Shown piece by piece: positions 47,955-58,564 of a DNA stretch of 64,000 nt. Location: contig CM017567.1 of assembly GCA_007844125.1 (NCBI GenBank), positions 8,516,196-8,580,195 on the forward strand, given 5' to 3'. The translations under genes were made by a program, and so were the position numbers. The notes under the pieces were generated by a model. It was not told the DNA's origin. It did no database searches and saw nothing but the letters and a program-made list of their open reading frames with translations. Source of the stretch: Sinonovacula constricta (Eukaryota > Mollusca > Bivalvia > Cardiida > Solecurtidae). Each line of letters starts with the position of its first letter. The stretch's first letter is position 1.

Positions 47955-48189
47955 TAAGATACATTGCAGCTATCCATTATGATCGTTATAGCAATCTCTA
48001 TCTGTTTGGTGGAGGAAGACCCCAGACAAACGTCTGGGTAGAACCACTGGCACACTGCAGGTCAGCTTGGAAGATTTTCCAACATTTAGTTCTTCGCCCC
48101 AAATGGGACTCGAACCCATGCAGTGGGAGGCTAAGCAACCAGAGGAGTTACAAATCGGTGACTCTACCACCACATCAAAGCTTCCCCCA
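47955..48189 (-). repeat. SINE family 2, best copy
   Basis: On the minus strand the head has an A box (TGTGGTGGTAGAGTC) and a B box (GGGTTCGAGTCCC), then the body, ending with the complement of 'ggaggaagaccccagacaaa'. The plus-strand text 'acattgcag...attatgatc' beyond this is shared with 59164-59245, so the SINE tail extends to about 47955. The open frames over this interval are SINE translations. Confidence 0.75.
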
Positions 48190-49667
48190 TTTACAATGAC
48201 CACTGAATGGTCCATGAAGCAAGTTTTCAGTATTCACTACTTATCTTTTAAGCATTTTGGACATAGAAAGCACATTTGCATTTTATGCAAATAAAAGTAT
48301 ATAATAAATAAATATCCACAATGGATAATTTATTCATACATAATCTCTGAGCACTTAATTATCATTGAACATAACGTTCTTCAAACAACTGTTTTGTTAA
48401 TAGGTTGGAAGAGCCTAAAGTGTGTTAACATTGATAATTTAAGGTCTTAGGAATATCATCACCCATATAATCCAATGTTGCATATTCATCTAAAGGATCA
48501 TTTAGTGAAAAAGTTTAAATAAACAGCATGGATCCCATCTTACCTTCATTCTCTACCATAAGCAAAAAAAAATAACAGCAAGATAAAATCATAGTTTTGA
48601 GGTCGATTACTAATTCCAAAATGTATTAGAGAATAATTGTAAAATACTGGAATTAAATTTTTTGACTGTTAGGGAAGAACAAACATAGCTGCTGATGTAC
48701 GTTACTGGGCTGGATGCACTGATATAAGCATACCACATCATTACTTGATACTGACAAGTACATAATGCATCATCACTTTGGGACAATCACACATGAATGC
48801 AAGTCTAAGATTAAACATATGTTTTTGTAACAAATCAAAACATTTCTTGATTAAAACCAAATCATTTTTAAATCTTTTATGCTATAAGATTTTATAAATA
48901 TTAAGAATACTTTTTGTTGGCACATTTGAAATTAAATAAAGTGGGTAATTATTAAAATCATAAACAAAAATGTATGTCATTAAATACAAATGAAATGTTA
49001 TTTGCACTCATTTTGATGTTGAAAACCCAATCCATATATAAATTTAACTTACAAAGTCTTATATCTTACATATGATACCAATGGAATTTAACTTACAACA
49101 AGAAATAATGGACAGAGTACTGAATGTTACTTTTCTGGACAAGTCTCATTATTCCAGCCATGAGAAGCACATATAAAACATCAAGGAAAGAATGAACCTA
49201 ATGCATTATAAGTAATAAAAAGTAATAGAATACTCTGCTTCAGACTTGCTGTGCCTGTGAAATGGGAATGAAACAAGAATTATCATATAAGATGATGACT
49301 AGCCCCATATACTTCTTGGCCATGGTAACTGCAAACATATATCAAACAAAGGACCATAACTTATACGGAATCAAACTGGTGATTACATGCCAAAAATGCC
49401 CCACTGGGCTTGGTACTTACCAGTCATGTGAAGTTTCACCAAAATCTGACCAAATGTAGCCAAGAAAATAGGCAAAAAGAAACAGTTAATATGTGAATCT
49501 GTAATATTAAGGGGTATGAAAACTGAGTACAGCAAGCACTCTTCAAGTGAGAGCACAAGTTGGGTGTGTCATGACTTGTAATACTGTAACCTTTAAATGT
49601 GAACTTCTGATAAATTACAAGCCTATGAGAATATTGTATTACATATACAACTGATACATTTAGGAAG
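48190..49667. other. Intronic stretch with one dispersed-repeat fragment
   Basis: About 49345-49530 belongs to the family also at 29025-29225 and 57270-57830 (ggaccataacttatacggaa, gggcttggtacttaccagtc, accaaaatctgacc, ggggtatgaaaac). The rest shows nothing. Confidence 0.5.
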
Positions 49668-49680
49668 AATTCCTGGACAA

Positions 49681-49959
49681 GGGATTAGGGATTAGCCGGC
49701 ATTTTTGCCGATACTGCGCAGCGACATTTTTATCATTATAGCACAGGGGCACTTATGAGGTGCCCAGGGACTGAACCCGGCCGGTCCATTATACTGACAC
49801 CGACGAGTCAGGCGTAATGCTGTCCCCTTAGCCCCGAGCGTTAGGAGGGAAGCCACTACTACCAACTTTAAAGTATTTGGTTTGACCCGGCCGGGGTTCG
49901 AACCCACGACCTCCCGATCCGCAAGCCGACGCTCTACCACCTGAGCTATTGCGGCCGGT
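49681..49959 (-). repeat. SINE family 1, complete copy with 13-bp target-site duplication
   Basis: Flanked by AATTCCTGGACAA at 49668-49680 and 49960-49972, identical 13-bp copies. On the minus strand the head reads CCGGCCGCAATAGCTCAGGT, with A box TAGCTCAGGTGGTAGAGCG, and B box GGGTTCGAACCCC about 35 bases later, a near-complete tRNA fold. The body contains 'gtcagtataatggacc' and 'ccctgggcacctcataag', and the 3' end is a TAATCCC repeat (taatccctaatccc). Length 279 bp. Its intact ends and conserved promoter boxes suggest a relatively recent insertion. The 82-codon frame at 49692-49940 is a SINE translation. Confidence 0.93.
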
Positions 49960-49972
49960 AATTCCTGGACAA

Positions 49973-50815
49973 TCCAGTATATTTACAATAGACCTTCCTT
50001 AACAACTTACCATTCTTAGGCAATAGTTTGTTTGGTTCATGCATTGACCAAGTCACACATTCTGTACCAATCTGCACACCTTGGATTATTTATTAATCAT
50101 TTCTCAGATCTATGATGGTAAAAACCCACCAAAAAAGACATTTTGTGCCTATGACATCACCAAAGTTTCAAAGATAAATATTTTTCTTCAGCCTATTAAA
50201 CATTCAGTAAGAGTTGTATATCTAATGAAAAGCAAAATGGAAATTACTTAATGGAAGGATGAAATTATCCTGTTTTTATTAACTAAATTAATTGCTTTTT
50301 AGAAGATTTTTTATAGTGTACTCTTCTCCTGGTAAACAAAAATATTCAGTTTTGTACATATCACTGCCCCAAAAACATCCATGAGATAAGGTCCTGAGGA
50401 CTGAATTACCCGATCGATTCTGCACAACATAATTTAGGTAGGGCCTCTGAGCTGGTTACTGTGGCATATAATGGCAAACTGGTATCTTTGTAGTACCGTT
50501 CTACATCTTTAAGATAAGTAACTGCTATTATAGATTGAGCAGGATCATCTCACAGTACCAATTATACTAATTGTATGCTTGCCAGGGAGCTTTTAGCTTA
50601 AATGCTTATGAGTCCATTTTTTATAAATATATTAAATACATGAGAGAGAAAAAAAATTGTCTGTAGATGCATATTTTCCTTATTACCAGCAAAGAAATTT
50701 TTTTTGTTTTAAGTTGTTTAAATATGACATCAATTAAAACTTCGAAAATTCTCTATTTTGACAACACCAAAATAGCCATGTTTCCTAATAATGCATCACA
50801 GGTACATAATGCCTA
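49973..50815. other. Intronic stretch, nothing recognised
   Basis: Ordinary AT-rich intron between the SINE and the MITE. Confidence 0.5.
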
Positions 50816-51349
50816 CAGTAAAACCTCTCCTAATGACCACCCCACTTAGCAGAGCAACCCGCTAAGTGGACACGTTTTTCCAGAACTTTTTTTTTATTTT
50901 ATTTTTTTTAATGTCCCACAACCTCAGAAAGCAAGGCACCTTGCCACTCTAGACAGTTATTTCAGAACCATTTAACAAATTCACACCTTTGTGTATAAAG
51001 TATAAGTATAAGTATAAAATTTCAAACCAAAAACATTATTAATACATTTCTCTTCTTTTAGGACTGATCATTATGATTAATTTCTTTTTAAAGCTTCATT
51101 ATGGATACTGTCTTTTCATTTCTTCATTTTTTAGGGTGCACAAATTTTAAGAAAATATTTTATTATTTTAAGTGAACTTTTCTTTCTGGATTGACCTTTA
51201 TGTTAACTTTCTTTTACAGCAAATGATAAAATTTAGACAATTTACTTTATTCTCATATCCTTGTGGAAAATTACTAAATTCTCACTAAGAGGACCACCTA
51301 ACTAAGTGGGACTCTTCTAAAAAGAACATGTCTTAGTAAGGTTTTACTG
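50816..51349. mobile_element. MITE with CAGTAAAACCT terminal inverted repeats and TA duplication (pogo/Tc1-mariner type)
   Basis: Left end CAGTAAAACCTCTCCTAATG, right end complement CAGTAAAACCTTACTAAGAC, flanked by TA at 50814-50815 and 51350-51351. The subterminal regions also mirror each other loosely (accaccccacttag versus ctaagtgggactc). 534 bp, no ORF. The TA target and CAGT-type ends point to a pogo/Tigger-like non-autonomous element. Confidence 0.8.
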
Positions 51350-51351
51350 TA

Positions 51352-53324
51352 TACTTAAGCGAAATTTTATCACAATAACAAATGGAAGAATTTGCCAAAC
51401 TCTTCTTTAAATAAAATACAATGTTTGAGTAAAGCAAACAGTTGGCCATTTTAGGATACAGATAAATATCACCATTGTAAAATTAGTGACTTATTTTAAG
51501 AAAAGATGCAGTTTTCTAGAAAATACAGACAAGTCAGTAAAGGTAATAAAAAAAGTTGTCAATCATTTATTGTGACTGGCTGGGAGAAAGTGTCAGTATG
51601 CTAGAAATTTTGTCAGTCTGAAAATTACATATAAAATATTTACATGCGACTGAAAACCATGACTAAAAACATTTTAACATTAAAATATGAAAAAATTAAA
51701 TGAAGAACTTTAATTTGAAAGCCTCTTTTTATGATATGTAGAACAGTACTCTAGTCCTCTCCTCTTTGTCTTAATCTCGTTAGATCATCTGCTACTATAC
51801 ACTTTCAGAATTAAAGGTTCTATTTAGTTTTCTGCAAAATAACCATGATAAAACAAACAAAGCAAGTTTACCAGGCAATGAGTGCGCCATTACCATGTAT
51901 GCAAAGACAAACTAACATCAACATAGAAAATGCATTTCAATTAACAGTTTAAGCTCCTTGAAATATATGTATCATGCCAAGGGGAGACATTGCAGCACAG
52001 TTCTTTAACAATCTACTCATATTCCCAACACACTATACCACCTCTGGCAAAGACCTCCACAAATAACAGCATTTCTAAGATTTTGTAAGTTAAAGTAACA
52101 ACATTTAACTCTTGCTTTGTTGTTGTGTAACCATGGTTTCTACTCTCCTAAACACTCAAAAGGTGCTAACAGTAAATAAGGACCACAAGGTGGAGGTTTT
52201 ATTTTTAGTTCAGGTACTTATTACCAATCCAGCAATTATTGACTGTTTTCTTCCCACACCAATTACAACCACCTATACTTTAGTTATCGTACTTTCTGTG
52301 ACTCTCAGGGAATCAAATCTGTTAAGGAGAATATTTCCAAAATCCTTAATTTTCTGATGATAAATAACATTAAAAATCCTTCTATTCTAAAGTTTAGAAC
52401 CAAAACATTTTAAAAAATATGTTTCTATAGTAATAACCTTAGTATACTAGATACATTTAACTCTTATAATTCTGAATTTGAACACTGTTTTACAAAATAC
52501 AAAACCAAAATACAACTATATGCAAAGGCCACTAGAAACATTCCTAGGGAGAATGCAGAACATAACACAGTTCCTGATAAGACTGCTCCCTGTTTACCTC
52601 AGCTTGATCAGTTGATGTTTAGCAGGTTTTGAGTAGTGTTGTTGTTTGTAACTGTTGTCATGTTGTGCATGTAGAATGATGAATAAATAAAAACAGTCAA
52701 CACAGTGCTAATTTTGCCACTAAAACTGATTACATTTTCCTTGTCGAAGGCCAATCCCAAGATACATGGTGTTTATGGATCATTTTTAGTGTAACATTTT
52801 CTGGGTGAGCAAGCACTCTCTTCAAATTTTACTAAATTAGACCAATTAATTATACAATCTTTTTCATATCTTTCACATTTGCTAGTTACTTCATAATCAT
52901 AATCTTTTCATAGTGTCCTTTCTAGAATTCTGACTTGCATGTTTGTCAGTGGAATATTTCCTCCCCATTTTGTTAAATGTATCATCCAAGGTCATTGCTG
53001 AGGCTTGTCTTCCTTGTCCAAAGGGGAAGCAACCAGCAATTACCCACTCTTTCCAGACTGCCTGGCTCCAGTCAGAATTAGGTTTCAATTCCAGGTAGCC
53101 CAGTCATTGAAGAAACCATTGCTTTATAAAAGTAACAGCTATTCAAAAAAGTAGTGATTCTTTAGGCTGTCTTGCACATGAGTCTCATTATTATATTAGA
53201 TTTGAATATCATTCAAAACAGAAAGACAACAATGCATTCTCATTTCTTCAGAAAGAAAACAAACACCCATATATTGACACATTTAAACAGCTGATAAGCT
53301 GATGATCTAAGTGTTAAATAATTG
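51352..53324. other. Intronic stretch, one protein-like minus frame
   Basis: Mostly featureless. The minus frame at 52897-53088 (SDWSQAVWKEWVIAGC, then MTLDDTFNKMGRKYSTDKHA) reads more like protein than its surroundings and may be a fragment of an old mobile-element ORF; I cannot name the family. A weak 'tgatcag' relative is at 52570-52650. Confidence 0.4.
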
Positions 53325-54278
53325 CACTGACAAAATTATGACCAATATATGGATGGCACTTGCACAATTATGATCAATGCATGTTAAATATATGTTTGGC
53401 ACTTACACAATTATGACCAATATTTTAATGGCACTGACACAATTGTAATTCTGGTTACTTACCTGTAAACTTGGTAATTAATTTGTCTCTTTTCTAAGAA
53501 TTAAGCACTTAGAAAATCAATTAAGTAACTTAAAAATGGATATGCCATCATTTTCAAATCAAATGTTTGACATAACTTTCAAGTCAGTTTTTTTTATTTT
53601 TATAATAAAAATGTAGTTAAAAATGAGCTATTTTCCTGGGATGAATCTAGCTAATCACCTTAATTTAAAATCTCACAGAACTATAGCATTAAGGATAACA
53701 TTATGGGCATAAACATATATAAAGAAATTCCCCCAGTTTCTGCTGATTGCAACATAACATCAAATTAAGTTGCCCATGCAGTCACTATTCCTGCCTCTGT
53801 GGTTGCCATTATTGGCAACAAATAGATGGGTTCATGGTTATCTAAAAGGCAAATAAAATTGTATTTTGCAGATCACTGCTTTTAAATAGATTACACAGAA
53901 CCTTTTACAGCATGTGTCATTAATGTGTCATAAATCTGACAAATAAACTTGACTTTGTGCATGTATTTATCCTGGTATTCTGTTATATTATGCATTGTTA
54001 CACAAGTGTTTTAAGACAATTGCATGACATGACATTGTAAATGCTTTCTGATATACACGTTCATCTTTTTAAAGCATTAGACTTTTTCCATATTTTAATT
54101 GTGAGTTTTAAAAATATACTCTTTTCTGTAACCCTGTGGTTAATATATGAAGCGCGCTGACACAAATATGATCAATACATGAATTGCACTACTATCATTA
54201 TGATCAATATAAAGAATCACAAAGGCACAGTTATGATCAATATATTAATCTAACTGACACAATTATGATCAATATATA
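53325..54278. repeat. Degenerate 'cacaattatgatcaatat' repeat region, left part
   Basis: The phrase (gacacaattatgatcaatat, then atgaattgcact) recurs irregularly at 53325-53460 and 54150-54278, with non-repetitive sequence between. The same phrase resumes at 56140-56370 after the TIR transposon, so the transposon inserted into this repeat. Confidence 0.7.
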
Positions 54279-54432
54279 GTCCTGTTTAATAACCCCTGTT
54301 ATCTCCCCTGAATAATTGCCTCCCTTAAACGCTCTTTAGCGTGGAGGTTCGCATTTCATTTCCGGTGGAGAGCAAATCAAAAATGTCAACGATGGCAGAA
54401 GGGTGTTCAACTCAACTGAAAAAAGAGATATT

Positions 54433-54703
54433 GTTGTGTGTGTAGCAATTACAGGGGAGAGTTGACAGAAGGACGCCACACTTCACAGATTTCAAACTGA
54501 CGATAAACTGAGAAAACTGTAAATAAGTTGACTTAAAACAATGAGCCAAATTTCCACTTGCAATCTGAAGAATGATCGACTTTGTTCAGAGCATTTTCTA
54601 GAGCGAAAATACACCAAGGAGAATCCTATACCGTGCAGATTTGTCGTAGACAACAGTTTCAAAAGTGGGTGGGGAATTGTGTATGCATCATTCACGGCAT
54701 AAT
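54433..54703 (+). pseudogene. THAP-like zinc-finger relic of the TIR transposon
   Basis: In one frame: C-V-A-I-T-G (first Cys codon near 54439), then KDATLHRFQTDDKLRKL, then LKNDRLCSEHF with CSEHF at 54583-54597. The phrases LHRF, KLRKL and LCSEHF at this spacing match the C2CH THAP fold, including the final C-x-x-H pair. Three in-frame stops break it, one where the conserved Trp after KLRKL is expected, and the second zinc Cys is not visible. After CSEHF the frame stays open to a stop near 54703. A THAP domain would bind the transposon ends. Confidence 0.6.
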
Positions 54704-55331
54704 CAAAACTCCAAAACGTCTCAAAGATTTAATTGTTTACAGAAAATGTTTAATCTATGACAATGTCGAAAGATAAAAGAATAATCGGTGCATTATTCAA
54801 GTATAAACAATGGCTGCGATTAATAGGTTACGCGAGCAAATCGAAACAAAGACCATCACGTGACGTTAACAGCAGCGAATTTGCACAAAGGTCATTAACA
54901 GTCACACCTCTAGTGCACGATCGCAATAAAAACAATTGACGGTCACACATTGACTTCCAGGTTTTGTTGAGTGGCCGCTTATTACATGTCAATTAATGAA
55001 AGAATTGTCAGTATAAGATGACCGCTGATTGGACGACAATTAAAGAACAAACGATTAATTTTAGTCAATCATAGATACGAGGGAACTTGTAAGTAACAAA
55101 CACTTGCAGTTGTGTCAACAGTTTGTTAACTTAATAATGTAATTATGATACACTGTTGTTTGAACAGGACTCCAGATATGGGGCGTATCTGTGTATCCGA
55201 GTCATTTAAAAAGACAAAATACTAAAAATATTTCACTTCTAGACGTAGCAGATACACCCAGAAAATCTTATTTAAATAACTTTTTTTTATAATTGTGTGT
55301 AACCTATTGAATAATCTATTTTCTTACAAAA

Positions 55332-55679
55332 ATGACTGGTGAAGGTTATCTAAAATGGCCGGATCAGAAGTAAAATGAAATTGCACCCTTGGTTGCTGTA
55401 TTTAACCAGAGTAAAAGCCCAACGCACTCTCTTCACTATGTAAATGCTGTAGACCCTATTCGAGCAGTTTCAAAAATAAAGGATAAAAAATACACAATTT
55501 TGTTTTATTCAATTATTTTAAACAAAACATTAAAATTCCTTTACTTGATTGTTATTGTCTTATGGAGTTCTTACTCAATTCACTATAATTCTTATCTGGA
55601 GTTTGAAGAGTTGTATAAAAATATACCGTTGCAGCTGCAGCAGCTAATACAGAAGTTGATACTCATTTTACTTGGTTAA
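55332..55679 (+). pseudogene. Unidentified ORF relic of the TIR transposon
   Basis: From ATG at 55332 the frame reads MTGEGYLKWPDQK, a TAA (55371-55373), then NEIAPLVAVFNQSKSPTHSL and HYVNAVDPIRA, then AT-rich, hydrophobic codons to a stop at 55677. The first half looks protein-like; the second half may be non-coding. Not recognised. Confidence 0.35.
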
Positions 55680-55767
55680 AGTAATAGAAAAGAAAAAAAT
55701 ATCACAGACTGTTGTGAAAATATACTTAATTACACTTTATTTTTGTTTCAAGATGCTTATAATAGTC

Positions 55768-56031
55768 CTAGATTGCCAAGATTGGAAGATTCTCTCCAAA
55801 GGATGTTACAAACAACTCTCCTTCTAGTTTGATGCTGTCTTGTTCGTCGTCCAATTTAATTTTATTTAATGTCCATACGACAAGCTTTTCTATCCCTCTA
55901 GCGTGTATTATAAGTTCCGGACGATTCTCTGATACATGCGCCCCTCTTTATCTAAGAAAGTCTTTAAGTTCACGCACTGATAGTTTTGAAAATTTGCACA
56001 GATCACCGATTTCATTGTTCTCAGAGGCCAT
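55768..56031 (-). pseudogene. SAP-domain ORF relic of the TIR transposon
   Basis: An 88-codon frame starts at ATG 56031-56029, just inside the right TIR, and ends at TAG 55770-55768. It reads MASENNEIGDLCKFSKLSV, then RELKDFLR, a TAA at 55950-55948, then RGAHVSENRPELIIHARGI. The spacing of L-s-V-x-E-L-x-x-F-L and R-G-x-x-V-S-x-x-R-x-E-L matches the helix-turn-helix DNA-binding SAP motif. The stop falls where a Lys (AAA to TAA) is typical. The rest (IEKLVVWTLNKIKLDDEQDS) is not recognised. Confidence 0.6.
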
Positions 56032-56115
56032 CTTGTTTTGTTTGCCTACCGCAAGTTGTACGAAAAACGAACGATAACTCTACCAAGGGAGATAACAAGG
56101 GTTATTAAACAGGAC

Positions 56116-56420
56116 TATAGACACCTCCCCCCCCCCCCCACCACACACACACATTACTATGATCAATATATAATCTGCAATGACACAATAGTAATATATT
56201 AATTATGCTGACACAATTATGATCAATGTGTGTGTGTGTGTGTGTGTGTGCATGCAAGCGTGTGTGTGTGTGTGTGTGTGTTGCTCTGACTCAATATGAT
56301 CTACATATGAATTGCAATGAAGTATTAATGATCAATATATACATTTGCAATGACACAAATATGTTAATTCTGACAATTGCCAGCTATCAATGGGTGACAG
56401 GTGGAGAAAGACTCACCTAG
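56116..56420. repeat. Simple repeats and right part of the 'atgatcaatat' repeat
   Basis: A C14 tract (56126-56139) and CA-rich stretch follow the TIR element directly. Then come 'atgatcaatat' units to about 56370, interrupted by two (GT)n runs (56227-56250 and 56260-56282). The short open frame here is microsatellite translation. Confidence 0.85.
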
Positions 56421-57059
56421 TTCTACCAATGATATATTGTATGTCAACAGATAGACTGCCTCACATAATAAATATATATTTAATCTTTATGCTACTCATT
56501 AACAATTACAGAAATGTATACAAGACAAAATCAGTAAAAAAAAAGTTGTTGGTCAGATAAATAAGAACAGTAACTATTAATGTATTAAAACCAGAAATGC
56601 ATTTTTCTAATGAAAATGACTACAGAATTCAACACACCCTACATCTATACATTTATTTGTAGGATCAACAACCTAAGTTTAATTATTCAGCCTATTTCTA
56701 ATTCAATATGTGTTAAACCATTGTCGGGGAAAAAAAAAACACTTTCAATTAACTTAATTATCCATTAATGAGATTAATTTATTAGCCATCTAGTTAATAA
56801 GGAAAACTTTTTAAACTATTATCAAAGATGACAAATAGTCCTAGATACTGCTTTGCCACATAACGTTAACCATTTCTGAAAAAAAAAGACATTTTATGCA
56901 AGTTTTATTTAAATTAGACAAACATTTTGAAAAAAATATCTTGGACAAAAAATATATCAATGAAGGTCATCAATGAATTTTAAGTCGATTATGCCAAGGA
57001 TATAATAGCATTGATAGTCGTAAGTCGTGTAAAGTTAAATAAATATATGAACAATGTTT
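56421..57059. other. Intronic stretch, nothing recognised
   Basis: AT-rich, no repeat or coding signal identified. Confidence 0.5.
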
Positions 57060-57835
57060 GCTGAGAAATATTGCAGATACCTGAGTTATGACCCCTTATT
57101 ATATTTTTTTTAATTTAAATGTATAACAAAGAGGCATTACTCAGTTAAAATCAAGCTGGTTATGTCATGAAGTACCAGTGTCTCGTACAGCAATGCTTTG
57201 TACTTATAAAATACTGGTATATATGCTGAGAAATTAAATAAAAATCCAAGGTGGCAGAAAAAACACTGACAAATAAAACATTTAATATAACAAAGAGCCA
57301 TAACCCATTTAAAATCAGTCCAGTCTGGATGTGCCAGCAATATGTGCAACTTGGCTTTAACTTATGGCCAGTTTAAAAATAAATTCAAAATCCACCAGAG
57401 GTAGGCAAGAAATAGTGTGGATAAAATAAATTCAATAAATAAAAAAAAGAGCTTTAACTCATTTAAAATTATCAAGGCAGTATGCCAAACAAGGCTTGGT
57501 ACTTACTAGTCCTACTCTAAAGTAAAAAGCAAAATCAGTCCAAAAGTAGATGATAGCTAGAAAAATAGATTTAATAAATACAACAAGGGGCCATTAAAAT
57601 CAAAATGGTTTTGATGTGCCAAGAATGTGTGGCACTAAGCATAGTACTGTTAAGTTAAAATCCAACAAAAAATGCCAAGAATGTGTGGCACTAAGCATAG
57701 TACCGTTAAGTTAAAATCCAACAAATTGTGAACTTAGGTAGCAAAATCTGGTCTCTAGACAGACCAACTGACCAATGTATGTGACTTTAATGCAGTCCTC
57801 ACATACTCCCAATGTTGGGGTATAAAATCCTAACA
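57060..57835 (+). repeat. Cluster of a dispersed repeat family, several partial copies
   Basis: Four successive partial copies share 'acaaagagccataacccatt' then 'taaaatcaaggtggttatgt' then 'gccaagaatatgtgc' (near 57128, 57290, 57447 and 57583). A 56-bp segment (tgccaagaatgtgtggcact...) is tandemly duplicated at 57617 and 57673. The cluster ends in the family's 'gaccaactgaccaatg' and 'ttggggtataaaa' tail near 57830. Relatives are at 29025-29225 and 49345-49530. Confidence 0.6.
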
Positions 57836-58370
57836 AATCTCGTAACTGTGATCTGACTTTTCCTGCCAATAGATTTATAAAGCAGAACCATAGCAGATTA
57901 ATGCTTTAACTAATTCATAACAAATTAACTAACTCATAACAATTTTCAAAACAATAATATAAAAATAGACATTAAAGACAACAAAAACATGTATATTGTA
58001 TAAACACCTCAATAAAAAATACTTAGGAAACTCAGCTATCAATTGTTTATGTTTGTAACTATCAAAAAGAAGACCCCCAAAATGATAAAATAAGTACATG
58101 TTTACCTATGACAGTAGCAAATTCACCACAGCATGTGTTTTTTTAATTATACCAACCATCAAATAATGAAAACTGGATAACTATACTTAAGTCTGAAAAT
58201 AAATAAAATTACATACAAAATAGAACACAACCTATAAAGTATCTTGTCATGTTAACAAAATATACAGCCGCCTAAGTAAGGAAAGGCATGTGGTTGTAAT
58301 GATGTGATGGCAGAAGATTCTGCATGCCTGGCCATTACAATAAGAGGGAGAGAGAGATAACGATGATTAC

Positions 58371-58414
58371 CTTTTATCGAGACATGCAATCCATTCAGAT
58401 ACCATGATGATCAT
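58371..58414 (-). CDS. Epac: Epac, first coding exon
   Basis: The exon end reads ATG ATC ATC ATG GTA, then SEWIACLDK and the first two bases of an Arg codon, followed by a gtaatc donor. E-W-I-A-C-L-D-K-R is the N-terminal signature of Epac2-type proteins, and the split codon completes with the G at 9062 to give R-P. I took the first ATG (58414-58412); the second (58405-58403) is an equally possible start. There is no Met further upstream in frame. The exon may extend upstream as 5' UTR or coding sequence (see 58415-58561). Confidence 0.88.
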
Positions 58415-58561
58415 GATTAGGTCCCCACTGGTACGGACTCTGCTATGGATCACCAAGCCAATGTATCCAATAACATCCACAGATGCTGCCGAAGCTTCTC
58501 TCGCTGCAATGTTGATTATTTCCAATATCCGTTGTTGAGACCAATCATTGTCTTTACCTCT
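58415..58561 (-). other. Open 49-codon stretch upstream of the Epac start, probable 5' UTR
   Basis: In frame with the Epac ATG there are 49 sense codons (beginning RGKDNDWSQQRILEIINIAA) back to a TGA at 58564-58562, with no Met. GC content is higher here than in the flanks. Either this is 5' UTR of exon 1, or an acceptor near 58560 joins it to an upstream exon and the protein has a longer N-terminus. I saw no clear promoter. Confidence 0.45.
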
Positions 58562-58564
58562 TCA

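Larger units (their letters stand above)
54279..56115. mobile_element. TIR DNA transposon with THAP-like and SAP-like ORF relics
   Basis: Terminal inverted repeats of 29 bp with one mismatch: left 54279-54307 begins GTCCTGTTTAATAACC, and right 56087-56115 is its complement. TATA flanks both ends (54275-54278 and 56116-56119), a possible 4-bp or TA-type target duplication in a TA-rich site. Inside are three decayed open regions: THAP-like on plus (54433-54703), an unidentified one on plus (55332-55679) and SAP-like on minus (55768-56031). Base composition and codon-like structure differ from the flanks. All ORFs carry stops, so the copy is dead. THAP domains occur in several eukaryotic transposases (for example P elements); with TATA flanks and a SAP partner the superfamily is not clear to me. 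Confidence 0.85.
9063..58370 (-). other. Epac intron 1 (49,308 bp)
   Basis: Defined by the donor gtaatc at 58370 and the acceptor tttgcag just above 9062, minus strand. Reading frame and homology are continuous across the junction (CLDKR followed by [12 protein letters not shown]). The intron holds all the arrays and mobile elements listed between these coordinates. An unannotated alternative exon or an intermediate non-coding exon cannot be excluded without transcripts. Confidence 0.85.

Noticed and set aside
47894..48199. 101-codon plus-strand ORF containing GGGRPQTNVWVEPLAHC
   Set aside because: It is an antisense reading through a SINE family 2 copy; the same phrase appears at the other copies.
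49880..49959. Functional tRNA gene on the minus strand
   Set aside because: The A and B boxes are good, but the sequence continues into a SINE body with target duplications, and the anticodon stem does not pair cleanly.
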